NCBI GenBank assembly: GCA_910589415.1
Contig: OU342634.1
Location: forward strand, 25,169,144 to 25,233,143
From: Malachius bipustulatus
Taxonomy: Eukaryota > Arthropoda > Insecta > Coleoptera > Melyridae
DNA: 64,000 bases
Reading direction: 5' to 3'
Shown here piece after piece: positions 35,101 through 50,100 of this stretch (position 1 is its first letter; every line of letters begins with the position of its first letter). A program made the position numbers and the translations under genes. The notes beneath the pieces were generated by a model, which saw nothing but the letters and a program-made list of their open reading frames with translations, was not told the DNA's origin and did not search any database.

Positions 35101-38100
35101 AAATTTACTACTACTTATTAGATTGAGTTCATTTACTTTCAATGTAGAATGTAGGTATAAAAAAATAAAAAAATAAAAAAGGCATGCCAATAAACAACAC
35201 TTCAGGAAAAAGATCTCAAAGACGCTAAGTCAGGCCTTCATTATTTATTAATCATTACATATTTATAGTCTTTTATACTTCAACTCATGCTATCCCAGCT
35301 TCAGATTCTGTATAACCTTGTCTACTCATAAATATTATGTTGAGTGGTTATGGCTTTTGAGACAATAATTACAACCAAGGGAGACGAATATTATTACGGA
35401 TGTTTAGGTTCAGAATTAGGTCAATGCCACAGGGTCTCAGCTGTTTCTGAACTCACAAAGCCAAGAAACATTATGAAATGAAAAATATGAAACTATTCAG
35501 AAATACCTACCTATACCTAGTTTTTTATTGAAGTTACAACAATCCTCACTAAACGAGCTGTATTTCTAACTGCTGTCGATTTTTTTTACAAACAGACTTG
35601 TATTGGGGTTTTTATTTGAAAAGTTTGTAGTGTTTTATGCAAAAACAATATCTGGCAAAAAAAAAGTTCGGCTAAAGTTCGGCAAGTTCGGCAAAATCAT
35701 ATCAAAGTTCGACTTCGCCGAATATTCGGCAAAAGCGCCGAACTTGCCGAATACCGAACTTTTGCCGAACATTCGGCACATCCCTAAAGGTGCCATTATC
35801 CACTTTTGTCTATACTGATTCCTGATTAGTCAAAAAATTTGCGTTTCTTTCTATGACCAAAACCTTCAGATGCTGTAATATTTGCTTGACCTTGAGCTAT
35901 GGATTGGAAAAAAAAACTCTTTCGGCCTCGTTATTGAGGTATCGCACCACCCCCTATCCCTCTTGGGGGATTCATGCACTTACAAATCAGAGAGACTAGA
36001 CCTAAAAACATTTGCACCAAGTCCCCAAACACCTAATTCTCCTAGCATTGTGGCTCCCCCTTCTGGTTCTGGCGTCTTTTACAATTATAACAATAGTGCT
36101 CCATCTGATCCAATTTCTGCGAGGATATTTTAGGTTCCAAAAATGATCAAGTGTGTGTATTGGGGTTTCTTCCCCCTCTATGGAAAATCTAAAGATTTAG
36201 TCATTTTGCTATTCTACCAACATGTCGTATTCTTTCAGCTTTAGGTACTGCAAATCTTTTAGTTGTATTTCGTGCCCCGAAGAAGAAACCTGTTAGCCTT
36301 TTGGTGGGCCCCCCAAGCGACTAGGCTACCCAGGGTCCTTTTGTGTGGTGCGAAAACTCCTACTCGAACCTTCTCGAAGGTTCTTCCATGAAAAGAGTCT
36401 TGTGCATTTGAGATATTTACTGGGTCCTCCCGAGTGAAAACCCCCCACTCTACCCGTTATTTGTAAATGACGGTTCAGACTTATTTGATCCTCCTGTTTG
36501 TTTATGTTCTTCCAGGGTTTTTTTCACCCAAACCGGTTAGGAACAGTCTGGCCAGTTTGCAGCTTGGTGTTGCCTCTCATTACTTTTCTGGACCTTTTTG
36601 GTTATTCCTTTAGTCTCGATTAGAAGACTTCTTGTCAGACCAAGTACACAGGCTACGGTCCATAAAAAATTAATCGCATGGTGGTGTGCCAGGTCGTTGC
36701 CTGCGTTCATCGTATTTTAGAAAATGTCATGAAACCCATTGCTGTTTAAAAAAAATTAACTATATCCCCCTTATCATCTAAGGGATGAAATACATGTTCA
36801 CCATCGGCTTACAATATGCGCCATTTTGTTCAATTGACCATCTCCAATTACGTTCAAAGTCATATTATTTAATTTATTATCCTGAGGTTGCGTTTTTTTT
36901 GTTAAAATCCTTAAAAGAGGTAATCGTAAAATCGTTAATAGTTCGTTACAGTCGATTTTAAAGGCGGCTTAGGCATATCTTATAAATTTGTTGTTCGTTA
37001 TATCCAACTAGAATTCGCTATTGCCAAAAAATTGTAATTCGTGCGGAAAAAGCGAGAGAGAGCAATATTTTGCACTGTCAAAAGATGATCGCTGTTGAGT
37101 CCTTACCGTTTCTGAGAACCGTCGAGTTGAGTCGTCGTACTTGGTGTGAATAAAACTCGTAAAAATTATACGCCTCCCGCTGGATCATTATTATTGCGGT
37201 TTGATAAAAAAATACTTCTCAATTTTTTTTTTCAAGGATCTTATAATTCTGATAACGATACGCATATTAACATTTATAATACTCTGGGACTGGGACACCC
37301 CGACCTGAATATAAGTATAAGAAGAAATCGCGGGAAAATGGAGCCGGAACTTTTGCTTTCCTTCCGCAAGTCGAGACTCGAGACTTCCTCACCTCGATTG
37401 GATATTCCGATTCGCGTTGCAATAACTAAATAAGAAAAAGAATATAAATTGATATCTCCGAAACGAAATATGTTCCATTGAACGAGAAAATATTACGTCT
37501 AGATAGACGGACTGGTAATACAGGTTTCTATTCCTTCGGGGCCTATCTGGGTTTATCTAAGATTTATTGTTGATGTTGATCGTGATGGTTAGATATAATG
37601 AACGGTGGTAACGGAGCACGTACTGAATAAGTAGTACATACTAGCATTAGAACTAGCATTTGCCTATTCGAAATTCTAATCCATTTTCAATTATTATTAA
37701 AGAACAATTATTTGCATCTCATCTTGTGAAATGTGTTCGAAAATAATCGCTAATGTCGATAGCGATAAAATTGCCTGTTCCTTGTTGCAAGTATTTTTTG
37801 AAGTCGTGTCTAAAATCGCGTCCTCATCTAGCACAACTGGAGGATCGTTGCGCGTGTTGTTTGTGTGTTCGTTCGTGTTTGTTATAGCGTCTTCGCTGTA
37901 GCGCTTATTCCTGTTTGTTCGGATGGATTTATGTTCGTTTGTTAGGTGTGGATGTCAGCTCGGGGAGAGCTGACCCTCGTTTAGCCTTCAACGTGTTCGA
38001 TCATGCGCGTAGTCTTTCACGACTGGTTACATAATAAATGATTCCGGTCCGTCTTGCCGTGGTTTTTAGAGATTTGGTCAGTTTTCCCTTCTATGTTGCT

Positions 38101-41100
38101 GGTTCTTCAGATCAAGTTGCGCAAAGCTGCCAATTTTGACTGCAGACCGTTTGGTAGTATAATAGTATCAAACAAGGCAGTGATACTAGTAATAGTCTCA
38201 AAGAGCAAATCTCCTTGGGCCACGACAAAACAGCCCAATTTCAATTTTTTTTTATCACAACGAAAAGCCGTATACTTGGAAAATGTCATATTCTTCTCGA
38301 ACCTATAGCTACAACGCTACAACGCGCCCTTTTTTGCTAATTCCAGCAGTCCGAAGCTCAAGCGAGGCAGGAAGAAGCTCAACGTCAGCACCAAGAAGTT
38401 CAGAGGCAACAGCAGGAGATCCACGAGGCTCACAGGCAGCACCAGGAAGCGCAAAGGCAGCACCAGGAGGCTCAGAGGCAACATCAGGTCGAAGCACAGG
38501 CCGCGATACAACAGCACCAACAGGTTCTAGACCAGGTGGGTGCGCTGGTTGAGTACGATTTCAAGTCTTTTTTCCGACACTTTGAAACACGCCCGAAATT
38601 ATTGTGGTAACAATTTTAGTGCCACAAGTGGTTTTGGTGATTGCATAACACGACATGAAGCAAAGAGTAAATTAATTGATATAATAAACGCCAACTTTGC
38701 GGGAATTTGTTTGGTTGTGGGATAAAATCGGGAACTAATCATAATATGGTACCGATTACGGTTTTTAATTACGTGTTCGTTCGTTTATTCCTCAGGTAGT
38801 CAGGCATCAGCAGCAACAGCAGCAGTTACAGCACGCGGTCCAGCAGCACCGGCAACACCTGCAAAACCAGTTGCAGCAGCTACAGCAGCACCAGCAACAG
38901 CAGCAGAACAACCACCACCAGGTCAACTCAGTGCTGCAACAGCAGCAACAGATCAGTCAATCGAAGGGTAGGATGCCGCGAGCGAAGGGCGACTCCAGGC
39001 CGCGGGGCCGCATGACCGCGTACGCGTTCTTCGTGCAGACGTGCCGCGAGGAGCACAAGAAGAAGCACCCGGAAGAGAACGTGGTCTTCGCCGAGTTCTC
39101 GAAGAAGTGCGCCGAGCGATGGAAGGTGAGTGATCGTAGTCTACTTAGTTTGTTTTTTAAAAGATTTTTTTGATTTCACAACTGGTCCAAAAAGTTGAAG
39201 GTTTCCAAATTTCAAGGCACATCGCGAAAATTGCGAATTTATTGGAGAACTGATCACATTTTTATGTGAGGGATTATTTATACAGCATGCGTTTTTTGTT
39301 GGTAAAATTGACTAAATTGGTCGTGGTATAGGTGGTAGGTGCCCAATGATATAATACCAACCTACTTATCAATAAAAATCAAGTTTCAAGGTCAAACGAG
39401 TATAATTAATTGAGTAACTTGTCGACCAGTTTCGGGTTTGAACCCATCTTCGGGGCAGCAGAAAAGTGAGGAACAAAAAATTGATATTGAAACATCCCTA
39501 ACTAAAGTTTTTGAAAATTTAAGCTATTGTAACGAAACTGCACTAGTCTTTTCGTTTTTTATTGGGTAATATACAAAACAATGATCTCTGAACTAAACAA
39601 ATGATCCATCACTACTTCTTCTGTCTCAAGTCACTTCACTTCACTTGTCACTTTCTTTTTTTTTTCAAACATTGAAGAAATGCTCCTGGTAGCTCTTCCT
39701 TGATTCGCATGCAGAACTGTAAGTACATTCTCCTCTCTAGTATCACTCTAACTCGACTATTTACTAGCTCTCTAGTCTCTACAATACTTATATTACTTCC
39801 ACTGAACTAGGACTGTTCTCTATAGCTTTCCAGGCGCTCGTTTCGGTTCTTAACTGATTTAATAGACTGTAATATTGCCCTCCATTCTATTGGGTTAAAA
39901 CGTTCGACAAGCTATGACAACGAATCAATACAAAAAAATCAAGTGAAGATTCCTTGTCAAATTTTAGGGCAGCGGGGTAATAAAAAATAGGAAAATGTTA
40001 CTTTTTAGTCTTTTTACCTCATTAAAAAAAGGTCGTAACGTCTAAAGGGAGGCTTGTTTTTTTTTAACAATAATTATAATTATTATTTATGGAGGAATTT
40101 CCATAAATTCAGTTACGGTTTCTGGGTTTTATATGATTTTTAATGATTCAGAAAACTGACATCGCAACAAAAAACCTGTAAATTTTAATTGCCAATCGAT
40201 TTTTTCTCAAATTTGAACCTCTCATTTCTTGAATTTGGTCATGAAGACAACAATCTGACTTAAAATTGTAACAAGTATAAAAATTACAGGAGGTTTCTCG
40301 AGAATAGCAAGTTTTAATGGGTACGTCGGTCGCGATTTTTAAATTTTTGTGGTCCGCTATTATTACCGGGCCGCTTTTCAGGAAAATTGGCGACCCTCAG
40401 ATCGTTGCCTAATGTTTACGATATGGTCTTAGCGAGGTATCTCAAGAACGGTAAGTATGTTTTAGAGTCTTCTTGGTCAGATTTTTTTTATTATTATTAT
40501 CAGAGAATTTTTTATTGGAAATTTTGAAAATTTATTAGCCTAAGACCACAATAATTATTATTTTTACTGAATTTACTGAATTTTGAAAATTGTCTATTAT
40601 TTTTTCGACTTTCGTGTCTTTTTGGAGGCCTTGCAGCAGAAAGGGAAAATTTAATTTTATACAATGCAGGAAGCTCGCGAAAGTGTCGTCAGGTACACGC
40701 AGAACAGAATAACTTTTCACTTTTTTTTTTCTCTTTTACGAAATCGTCACGGTTTTGACGAAGCTCTCCCCTAAATCGTACGACATAATCAGTGTCGGTA
40801 ATACAGATATTCTAGAACGACAAGTTTTACAGCGCCGTCTTGCGGCAATGGGTGTCACTTATTGTTGCAAGCTTTGTGATTTATTGTTGTACTAATTCTT
40901 AACAATATAATGTCATCCATCTCATTAAGCTTAGGAGTTTTGTTTTCCATGTTGATATTTAAAACTCTTGCCATCTTTCACCAAATCCAAATATAGGTAC
41001 TTTATAGCAGGGTTCGAAAAAGTCATGATTTAAACAAAATCACTTGATTTAAATCGGGCGAACCCTGCTTTATAGTGTCACCCACATACGCTTGGCGGCG

Positions 41101-44100
41101 CTACTGAACTAGTCTTGAATCTACAGAGTGCATTAGATAGATGTACAGCGTGTATCATAAATATACCGACAGACTTTTAGGGGTAATAGGGGGCGTCAAA
41201 ACCAACTTTTTTTTCAAGAACGTTTCAATGAACATTTGTCCAAAAAAAGTTCCTATAAACATATGTCCGGAAAAGCTTGAAAAAAAAAGATACAGGGTGT
41301 TGAAATTTTTTTATTCATGTTTCGCCGCATAACTTGGGCATTTTTAAATATTTTAATTTTACATCAAGAGGTTATTTATTATAATTTAGATCACACAAAA
41401 CGAAGAAAAATTCGCGTGAACAAATTCATCAGTGACAGGGTATATGACACCTTTTTCGTTCAACGACTTCTACGCCCATGGACTTACATACAAGACCTTA
41501 CTTATCAGCGTTGGATAGCCTGGAGATTTCTTACAAAAAAAGATATACCTACATACTTTTGAATATTAGAAATTCCTCATAGTTTTTAAGTAAATTGATT
41601 CTAAACTTCATCATACCGCAAAAATATAAGCTCATTTACATGGGCGTAGAAGTTGTTGGGCGAAAAAAGGGTCATATACACGTTATCTACGCCACTGATG
41701 AATTTTTCCTCCCGTGATTTTCTTGATTTTGTGTGCTATAAATTAATAATAAATAACCGCTTTGTATAAAAAAAATAAAAAAATGAGAAATTCCAAAGTT
41801 ATGCGGCGAAAACTGTATAAAAATTGAACACCTGTATATTTTTCTATAAACTGATGAAGTCCTGCTCTGCTACATAAAACTGACTCAACCTGTATAAATA
41901 AAAAGTTTTCGGTTATTTATAACTCGCGTAAATTTGAACCGATTTTGATGCAACTCTGCTTAAACAATAAAATAACTAATATCTCTGATTTGGCTATTTA
42001 AGGTTTTGTAGATATCTTCCAGTAGCGTAGAAATAGTTAGATATTCAGGGCTGGAGCTGCTTTTCCCTCCCTATCTTTTACGCCACTGACTTTTTTTTGC
42101 AAAATCGTTATTTAACATGCCCATGATGCATTTTAGAACAACGAAGTATTTTTTAATATGTTTCAAATGACACACCGTTTTTTGAGATATTTGAAGCTTC
42201 CTCAGGCAATGTCACTAATCCTTAAGAATAACATTTTGCATAAAAAGTCCAATCAGGATACCTTTTAATTAATCAAATCAATAGTTTTGCAATATTGAAT
42301 AACATTGAATACATAAACAATAATATTACCTATTTGCAATAAAATCATCGGCGTAAAAGATAGAGAGAGAAAAGGGGGAAAAATTTAAAATCCTGAATAC
42401 AAAACCTGAAATAACAAAATTGAGAAAAAGATGTTACGAAAAAAAGTTAATGTATTTATTTGGTAATAATTTCGAGGGCTGGCAGGGTCGTCATTTATAA
42501 ACTAAGAAGGGTGAAGGGAAGGGTTTCAAACGCAGTAGAACGATAACTTTATTAATGATTGTTCTTATACATATCTTGATCGATTTAATCAATATTCTTG
42601 AGATTCTATGATATTAGAATCTCGCTAGCGCCGTTACAATTTGTTTCTTTTTGAGTACAACGTAAAAGGAAACCGTTTATATTTTTAATATAATTTTTTC
42701 TGGTGACTTTAATGCCCGTATTCACAAACGATAATTTCCTAAATAATTACGTAATCAATTATACCCATCTCACTCTATTTCAAAAAAACTGCATATCTCC
42801 ATCTCACTCATTTAATTAATTACGTAATTATTTAGGAAATTATCGTTTGTGAATACGGGCATTAGAGTGATAAAAAGTAAATACGTTTTGATTACCTACA
42901 TGAAAACGTGACCGATTTTCGTCAAACAAGAAAAGATAACTATCATCCTCATAGGTATTATAATTATAATATATTATAATGTATTAGAATTCTGAATATT
43001 ATAAATAAGTATAAATAGGTTGTGTGGTAGAATATTATTTTTTTAGAGTAAAACTAAATTGACTTTGCATTATCTCTCCATAGTAATTATGTTACAGCCG
43101 GGAGGTGTTTTTGTCTTGGGTTATTCAGTGGCCGTGAGGGGAGACAATGACCTTTTAGAGAGATACGTTGTTTTATTATACCCGGCCGTGAAAGTAGTAA
43201 CTCCGTGCCATGATAGGTAGGTATATAGAATTCGAAGGATGTATGTTAAGTACATAATATAATATAATAATATACATATAGCTAATGGATTAGGTATTTA
43301 AATTTTATTTTTTTAATTAATACATTTTTATGTAATAATAATTAATAAATAAATATACGTAAATGTAGGTCTGTCTGTCTTATAAAAACTTTTTCCTCCA
43401 AACTTGTGGTGATCAATTCATATTTATGTGCCCTTTTTATGAAATTACGGACGTACTGACGTAGGAGGCGTAAAAGACGGGCGTGGCTTTATTTCCCGTG
43501 TCTTTCTAATTTTCTTGCACCCTTTGAAGTTTTATTGACTGGCGAGGTAACACTTAGACGCCATTTTAATGAATATTTGGTCATTTAAAAAACAATCACC
43601 TTGCAACCCTCTTGCTCCGGAAAATAATTATTTTGATGCAATCCAATGCTTTTCTCTATAAATAATTAAAAAAAAAAAACTGCATTTGAGAAAGTGACTG
43701 ACCAATATAAAATATTAATCTCCAGAGTTCATAAATTTAATTTTCTTGACGACTTAGAAATAGAATTCGTTAATTGTTGTTTCTTGACGATTTAACAAAA
43801 AAAAAGTGTGAAACACGTTGCAAGATAGTTCACAAGCACTTTGACGGTTGTCAAATTCAACCTTCGGCCTCGTTTAACAATTTTCGTCAAAAATTGCTAT
43901 TTTGTCGGGGGACGCCGGGATTTGGGGTAATACCATTATAGCTCAGATTTAGCTGGATTTTTTCAGTTGTTTTCTTATAATAACTTGCATTGGAAATTTA
44001 ACGAGAGCCGTTGAAAAAATCACTAGAGCCGTAACTCGAGTTGCAGATCGAGTTGAATTACCTACATGAAAGTAAAAAGTACGCATGAGAAAATAATTAT

Positions 44101-47100
44101 TGCATAAAAATATCGCGCTAAAAATCTAAGCTCCGAATGGTACTTGTTGACACAATTCCTCGAATAAGAAGGTACTAAACTTTTAACAGTGAATAGTAGA
44201 CAAAATGTCTTTTAAAAGGACAAATATACCTATTATTGTTGAAAACTCAAACATATTTTGCTCATAAAAATTTGTCCAAAAACGAGAAAAAATTACAGCC
44301 GCTTTAAAGAATGTCTAAAAATTGGTATAATGAAATCATTTAAATTGAAATCAATTTTTCGACTTGTTGAAAAAAAGCGTCGAAGCAGCTGTTATTTTTT
44401 TTCTCGAAAACGAAGCAAGATTGGCAAAATTTAGTTCATAGTTGCTTTATCTAAAAAAAAAATTAATAAAAATCGTAAAAAATACTACGGTGCCGTTGCA
44501 CGAAAGAAATTAAAAATTATTCAGATAATTACTGATTTTAAATTGCAAATTTTGAAAATACGTATGGTGAATTTATTCAATGATCTTTTTATTTTTTTAT
44601 GGTAGGTAATTCTTCTAAAAGGAAGTAGAATTAATTTGCAGGGATAGCAGACCAATATTTTGAAAATGCATTTCAAAATCGGTGATTATCTAAGAAATTT
44701 TTAATTACGTTCATGAAATCGGGCATAAGTGTTATTTTTTAGGCAAAGAACTCTAATAACGGTTGCCCCGTGAGCACGTCCCTGAAATACTGTCTGAAAC
44801 TGTATTGAATTAAAAAGATTACTCAATTATTACGAAGTTATTAGCAACAAACTCTTAAGTTTCATTAAAATTGGCTGAGGCTTTTTTAAAAATTTATAAG
44901 CAAAAAAGACATTTTTGATAAATTTTAACACCCTACATCTCGAAAATGAAGCGTTTTTGGAAAAATGTTTATGAGAAAAAACGTTTGCTTGACGCCCCCC
45001 TATTACCCCTATAAGTTTGTCGCTGTATTTATGATTCACCCTGTACAAGTTCTCATGGCATTATGAGTGGAGTTGTCAGTAAGAAATTTTGACGTGAGAC
45101 TTCTAATCTTAAGATTTGCGATTCCATTTTAGGCGACTTTTTTCTCCGAGGGGTGTGGTACATGGCACCACACCCGTGAAGTGATGGCGTGAAGTGATTT
45201 TGCATGCATCCCAAACTAGCAGGCCAGCAAGGACCTTTTTTTCCATTTTCGTACCATGGTGGTGCCGGAACGCCACTCCAAACTTGCACGATCATTACAT
45301 AAAGTCCAATAAAAATGACCATAAAATCCACAAGGTTTTTCCAATAGAAGGGTAATTCTTTCTCTTGCAGTGCTCTGACCCAAAGGGAATTGGTCGTAGT
45401 AAAATCAGAAAATTTTCGCAGTCAAAGAAGCTCAATCAAGCTTAATGTGCCATACGAGGATTGTTGGTGACCTTTCAGGTCTGTAAAGAATTTTCTTTGA
45501 TATCAATGTATGAATCCAATCGAAGGGCCTAAATGCGACGAGGACCAAAATGTAGGGGGAGGACGAAGGACCAGGCTTCTTATGCCTAGATTGACAGGAA
45601 CACAATAACTTTAATAATTAATTCTCAGTTTACTGACCTTGTGTTTCTGTCCGGCGAGTGTGGGCACTTGTTTGAAACACGAGTTGTTAATTATTATTAG
45701 TTTTTCACTTCACAATGTGGAACGATTTTCCACTATTTAGGTACGAGTGTTCGCGCGTCTCATGCCGCTTCCTTCGACTAAGGAACTAGGCATGCACCAG
45801 CACCAACGTCTATCTGGTACGAACACTTTGTCTTCCGGTGGTCGGTGGTCAGGTGGATTCTTCTTCCTTCTTCATCCCCGATGTGTAATGATAGGAAGGG
45901 GTAGGTCTTTGAGGATAGAAAGTAGAAACCAAATATGACCGACAAGGACGAAACAATCAGAGAAAGCGGCATCCTTTCAGCACTAACTCTAATTTCGGAA
46001 ATAAGGAAAAATCGAAAGGAAAGAGGTCTGGTGAGTAAGGTGGCTGAGGGAGGACAGTCATTTGTTTTTTGGCACAAAACTGACGAATTCGCATTTGTTG
46101 CGGATTTATCACTTATGGATTGCAAAACGGTACTACACATGGTTCACCCTTTCGTCTTGAGGCAAGAATGCAAAAATTCACAGTTCCTGGAAGTCGAAAA
46201 AAAGTGAGGATCACTTTGATATTGCTTTCTGGGGCTTGGGGAACCTTTCAGTCCATTGTAATGATTGAACTTTTGTCTCAATGTCTAGCCTTGAGCCTGT
46301 GTTAAAAGATTTGCGTTGCATCGTTGCTCCGGAAAACTGCTCATTGCAAAATTCGCCACTTACACTTTGCACTTGGATTCAATAATTGAACTCGTTGCAC
46401 TCAAATGACAATATCTCGAAAAAATGTACGAGATAAGATCAGCCATTCCAGAACATGTGCCCAGAAAGGAGGCAATGGGCAAGGCAGTGCTGTTAACCGC
46501 ATATCACTAAATATGTATTTTGTGTTTGGCGCGGAATTCACAATGTTCGATTATCTGAACAGGCCTCGTACCATTTATGTGAAAAAAATAAAGTTTTTGA
46601 CATTTAATTTTTTTAATGTCTGCGGAATCTTGTAGACGCTTTGTAAGAGGTAGAAAATCTTGTAGAGCTTTGTAGGCTGCCAAAAATTGGCACCGAATAA
46701 GGTAAGACTCAGCAGATATCTGTTGCACGTAAAAAAATTGAGCTCGCATGCAGAGTGTTTTAAATTCAGCGACGAATCTGTGAAACTTCAACTGAGTTTT
46801 CCAAAAAAGTCCTTTAGGTTGATCCCCGGGATTTCCCGCTTCATTTGAACCATTCTCATTCCTGACGCCGTCTGTTGAACAGACCGGTCCTCCTGGTTCG
46901 AAGATTAGGACCCCTTTTCCCATTTTTCCGTTTTTTTCGTTTCGGGACCGATTTTTTCTACAAAATCAGACGTTTTCGATTTTTTTTTAACAAAATTATA
47001 ACCTGGAATACGAATAGCGAAGCGGGGAAAACCCTAAAAAGCTAGTGCGGGGACGATCGAACCAATTAGTGGGAAACATTGTTTTCCACAAAATCTCAGG

Positions 47101-50100
47101 AAAAACGCATGCCGCCTCAATATTGGTTCGGTTGTTCCCGCATTTGCTTTGTTCTTGAAGTAACAAACAAAAAGTTAAAACGCGTAGTTATCACGAAAAC
47201 TGAAAACCTCTGAAGGCATGATTTTTTTATCTGGGATTTAATTCTTTTAACTTTTCATCATCAACACCATGGAAAAGTTTGATAAGCTAAGAAAAGAATA
47301 GAAATGCGTTACTACTCGACAGCTACTAAATAATCTTAGAGTTTGAGCGACTTTTTGAAAAATTCAGGTCACCTTTCATGTGCTCCAAATATTCGTTATC
47401 AAAGCCATCGAAACCACTAAGTATCTAATGCTATTGAGTGTTTTGTAACAATATACCCCCACACACTTATCTAGAACACTCTTGACTTTCAGGTCGCTCC
47501 TTTGATCATTATTATTATATTATTATTTACAAATTCGATTTTTTTTTTCTTTATCTGAGGGGGCGTAATAAGAAAGTTCTATAATTAAAACCGAATCGGA
47601 AGATCGAGATGAACGATAATGGAGTCCCGTCGGATGGAAATGAAAGCCCCCGGTGCCCGCGGGGGGAGTCCAGAGGGGGAGCGAGAGAGAGACGACGAGA
47701 GAGCGGCAGAGAAAGGGAGAGAGCGCGCCGGGCGAAGCAAAGGGTTTCCGTCGTGCCCTCTAAATTCACCCTTTCCCATTGATTTTCAGACTTGCAATAT
47801 CAATGCGGCGCTTGCGTAAATTTTATATATAGATATATATAATATAATACATATATCCGTCCGTCGTCTTAATTTCCACATAACTGAAATTTGCATGAGC
47901 CGAGAGCAAAATATATAATATTGAAAATGGCGAAAGGAGAAAGGGGAGGGGGGACGGCGCGACCGGGCTTTTAATATCGATTCCGGGATGTCTTTGCGCT
48001 ACGCAATCTCGAAAATATTAGTTAAGGGTAAAAAAAAATATTGAAATTCCTCTTGTCTTTACTCGTTTTAGAAAATTTTATAATTAAAAATTTTTCACTT
48101 CTAAGGTTTTGTTATTATTAAAAAACTCTTTTCTTTTCTTCATATTACTCTTTCGTAGGAATGTCGCTTAATTTTTCATATATAAATTTCATGCCTATTA
48201 ACTGAAAATAATCGTCCAATTCGGCCCTATTTTTTTTCGAAAAAATGAAAAATATTTTAGGAAGCGAGAAGTTTTAATTTGATGAATACTTTTTTACGCA
48301 AGCTGAACCGTGAGAAACTGGCATATTTTTTCTACGACTCTAGTAATAAAACGACCATAATGTTGCTGATTTTAACTTATTAGAAGTAGGTATAGGTTGA
48401 TACGCGTTCATTTAGAGCGATAATCCTCGAAAAGCGAGGAACCGAGTGCGAAAGGCAATTTAAAGGGCAGCTGGTTCGCTGGTTCTCGAAATCTCGTAAC
48501 CAACGTTCTAGGTATTAAATTGATTATTAACGCTGATTTTTTAATATAATCGTAGAGAAAATTGCGTCTCCTACTCTCGGATAATGGCTCTTATCACTAG
48601 GACAAATCCAATACTCGCAGTCTCGTGTATTTTTTAATTTCCTAGGTAGGTATATTAAATTGACAGCATTAAATTTCTATTAATACCTGAGAATAGGTAG
48701 GTACCTAACAATAAACAATAATATAAAACATAGAGAAGAAAGAAAGAAGACTTGTATCAGAAAAATTTCATTTATTACTAGAATAAGAACTCCTATTAGG
48801 TATCAAGTCGTTTCTGTTGCATCATGTGATTACATCACAAAGTGTGCGGGGACTTGGGGGAGGGGGGTATTCGCATTTACGATTTACGGTCCCTTTTGTC
48901 ACGTTTCATTCCAAATCGGTCGCCAAGGAAAAGTTCCTTCGCCGTGTTTCTATTATTAAATAATAATGGTAAACGTCGGATGGACCGACGGCCTCGGGGG
49001 GTCATATTGTTGAACGCCAGGTTGGGAAGAGAGCAGCCGGCTCCAAAGCTCTTTTCGTTTCTTCGTGTTTCTTGCAGTAGGTAATAAACGAAGGTAAACA
49101 GGTTTTGGGTCCACATCTGCCCCGATTGCAGAGCCGGTCAAGAGTCGAATAACCCATCAGCGGCCGCGTTGCCGGGTCGCGTTCCCAAATCTTTGTTGCC
49201 TTTTAATTATTTTAACATCAGAATAAATTGTATTTTTTTTATCATTTGGAGATTTAAAAGCGCATTCGTAGATCTCAATAATTCAAAATTTAATTATTAT
49301 TAGGAAATAATTGAAGTTTGATTAATGTCAATCAGACACGTCATTGACTGGTCAATCATTCCTCCATTGTTGTCAAATTTAAATTTTCCTACTAGTCTCC
49401 AATTTTTTGATTTTGTATTTTTTTTATGATTGTGATTATGAAATCACATTTGAAACTTAATTTATAAATTGGATAAAGTCAATAATTAATTATACATAAA
49501 ATATGTAAATCACTTGCTATTTACAAAATTCACTGTCTTGTAATAAATAAAACTGTCCTCTAAGTCATTTATCTAACTCATATCAACTCCAAAAACTGAC
49601 TCTCTGGTAATACTCCCAATATAGTAATCTCCAATTGATCTTATATTTTCCAACTGAACTTCCTCTAATAGCATTAAAAACTCTAATACCTCTAACCCTA
49701 ACCTCTTCCGTCTCTAACTCTCCAACTGAGCCCTCTTTGATAACATCCCGAACTATGCTGACTATGCGCAAACTGACACTCCTTATATGACATGGCAGGT
49801 GACGTTCGCGGACGTGTGCGATCGTGAACAGAAACAGCTGTCTAATGTTCTAGTATACATTATGCAGGCTGTCCCAAATTTTCTTGATCAATGTATATCC
49901 GCGTTACCTCGAAACAGAAACAAATGAAATTTGGGAAATTTCAAATTTACCCCAAAGGCTTTGCGGCTAAACCCTCAATACAACTCTACGCATTTCAACC
50001 TCTAAGCAATCATCCCCTAGTTATTGTTTTTTCAAAATCTAATAGGCATTCTAAGCACTGAGTTAGGTTAATTTGGACAAACTAACTGTCGATTATACCG

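Noticed and set aside
49560..49800. Possible solo LTR (pyrimidine-rich, CTCTAACCCTAACCTC)
   Set aside because: No TG...CA borders, target duplication or second copy was found in the window.
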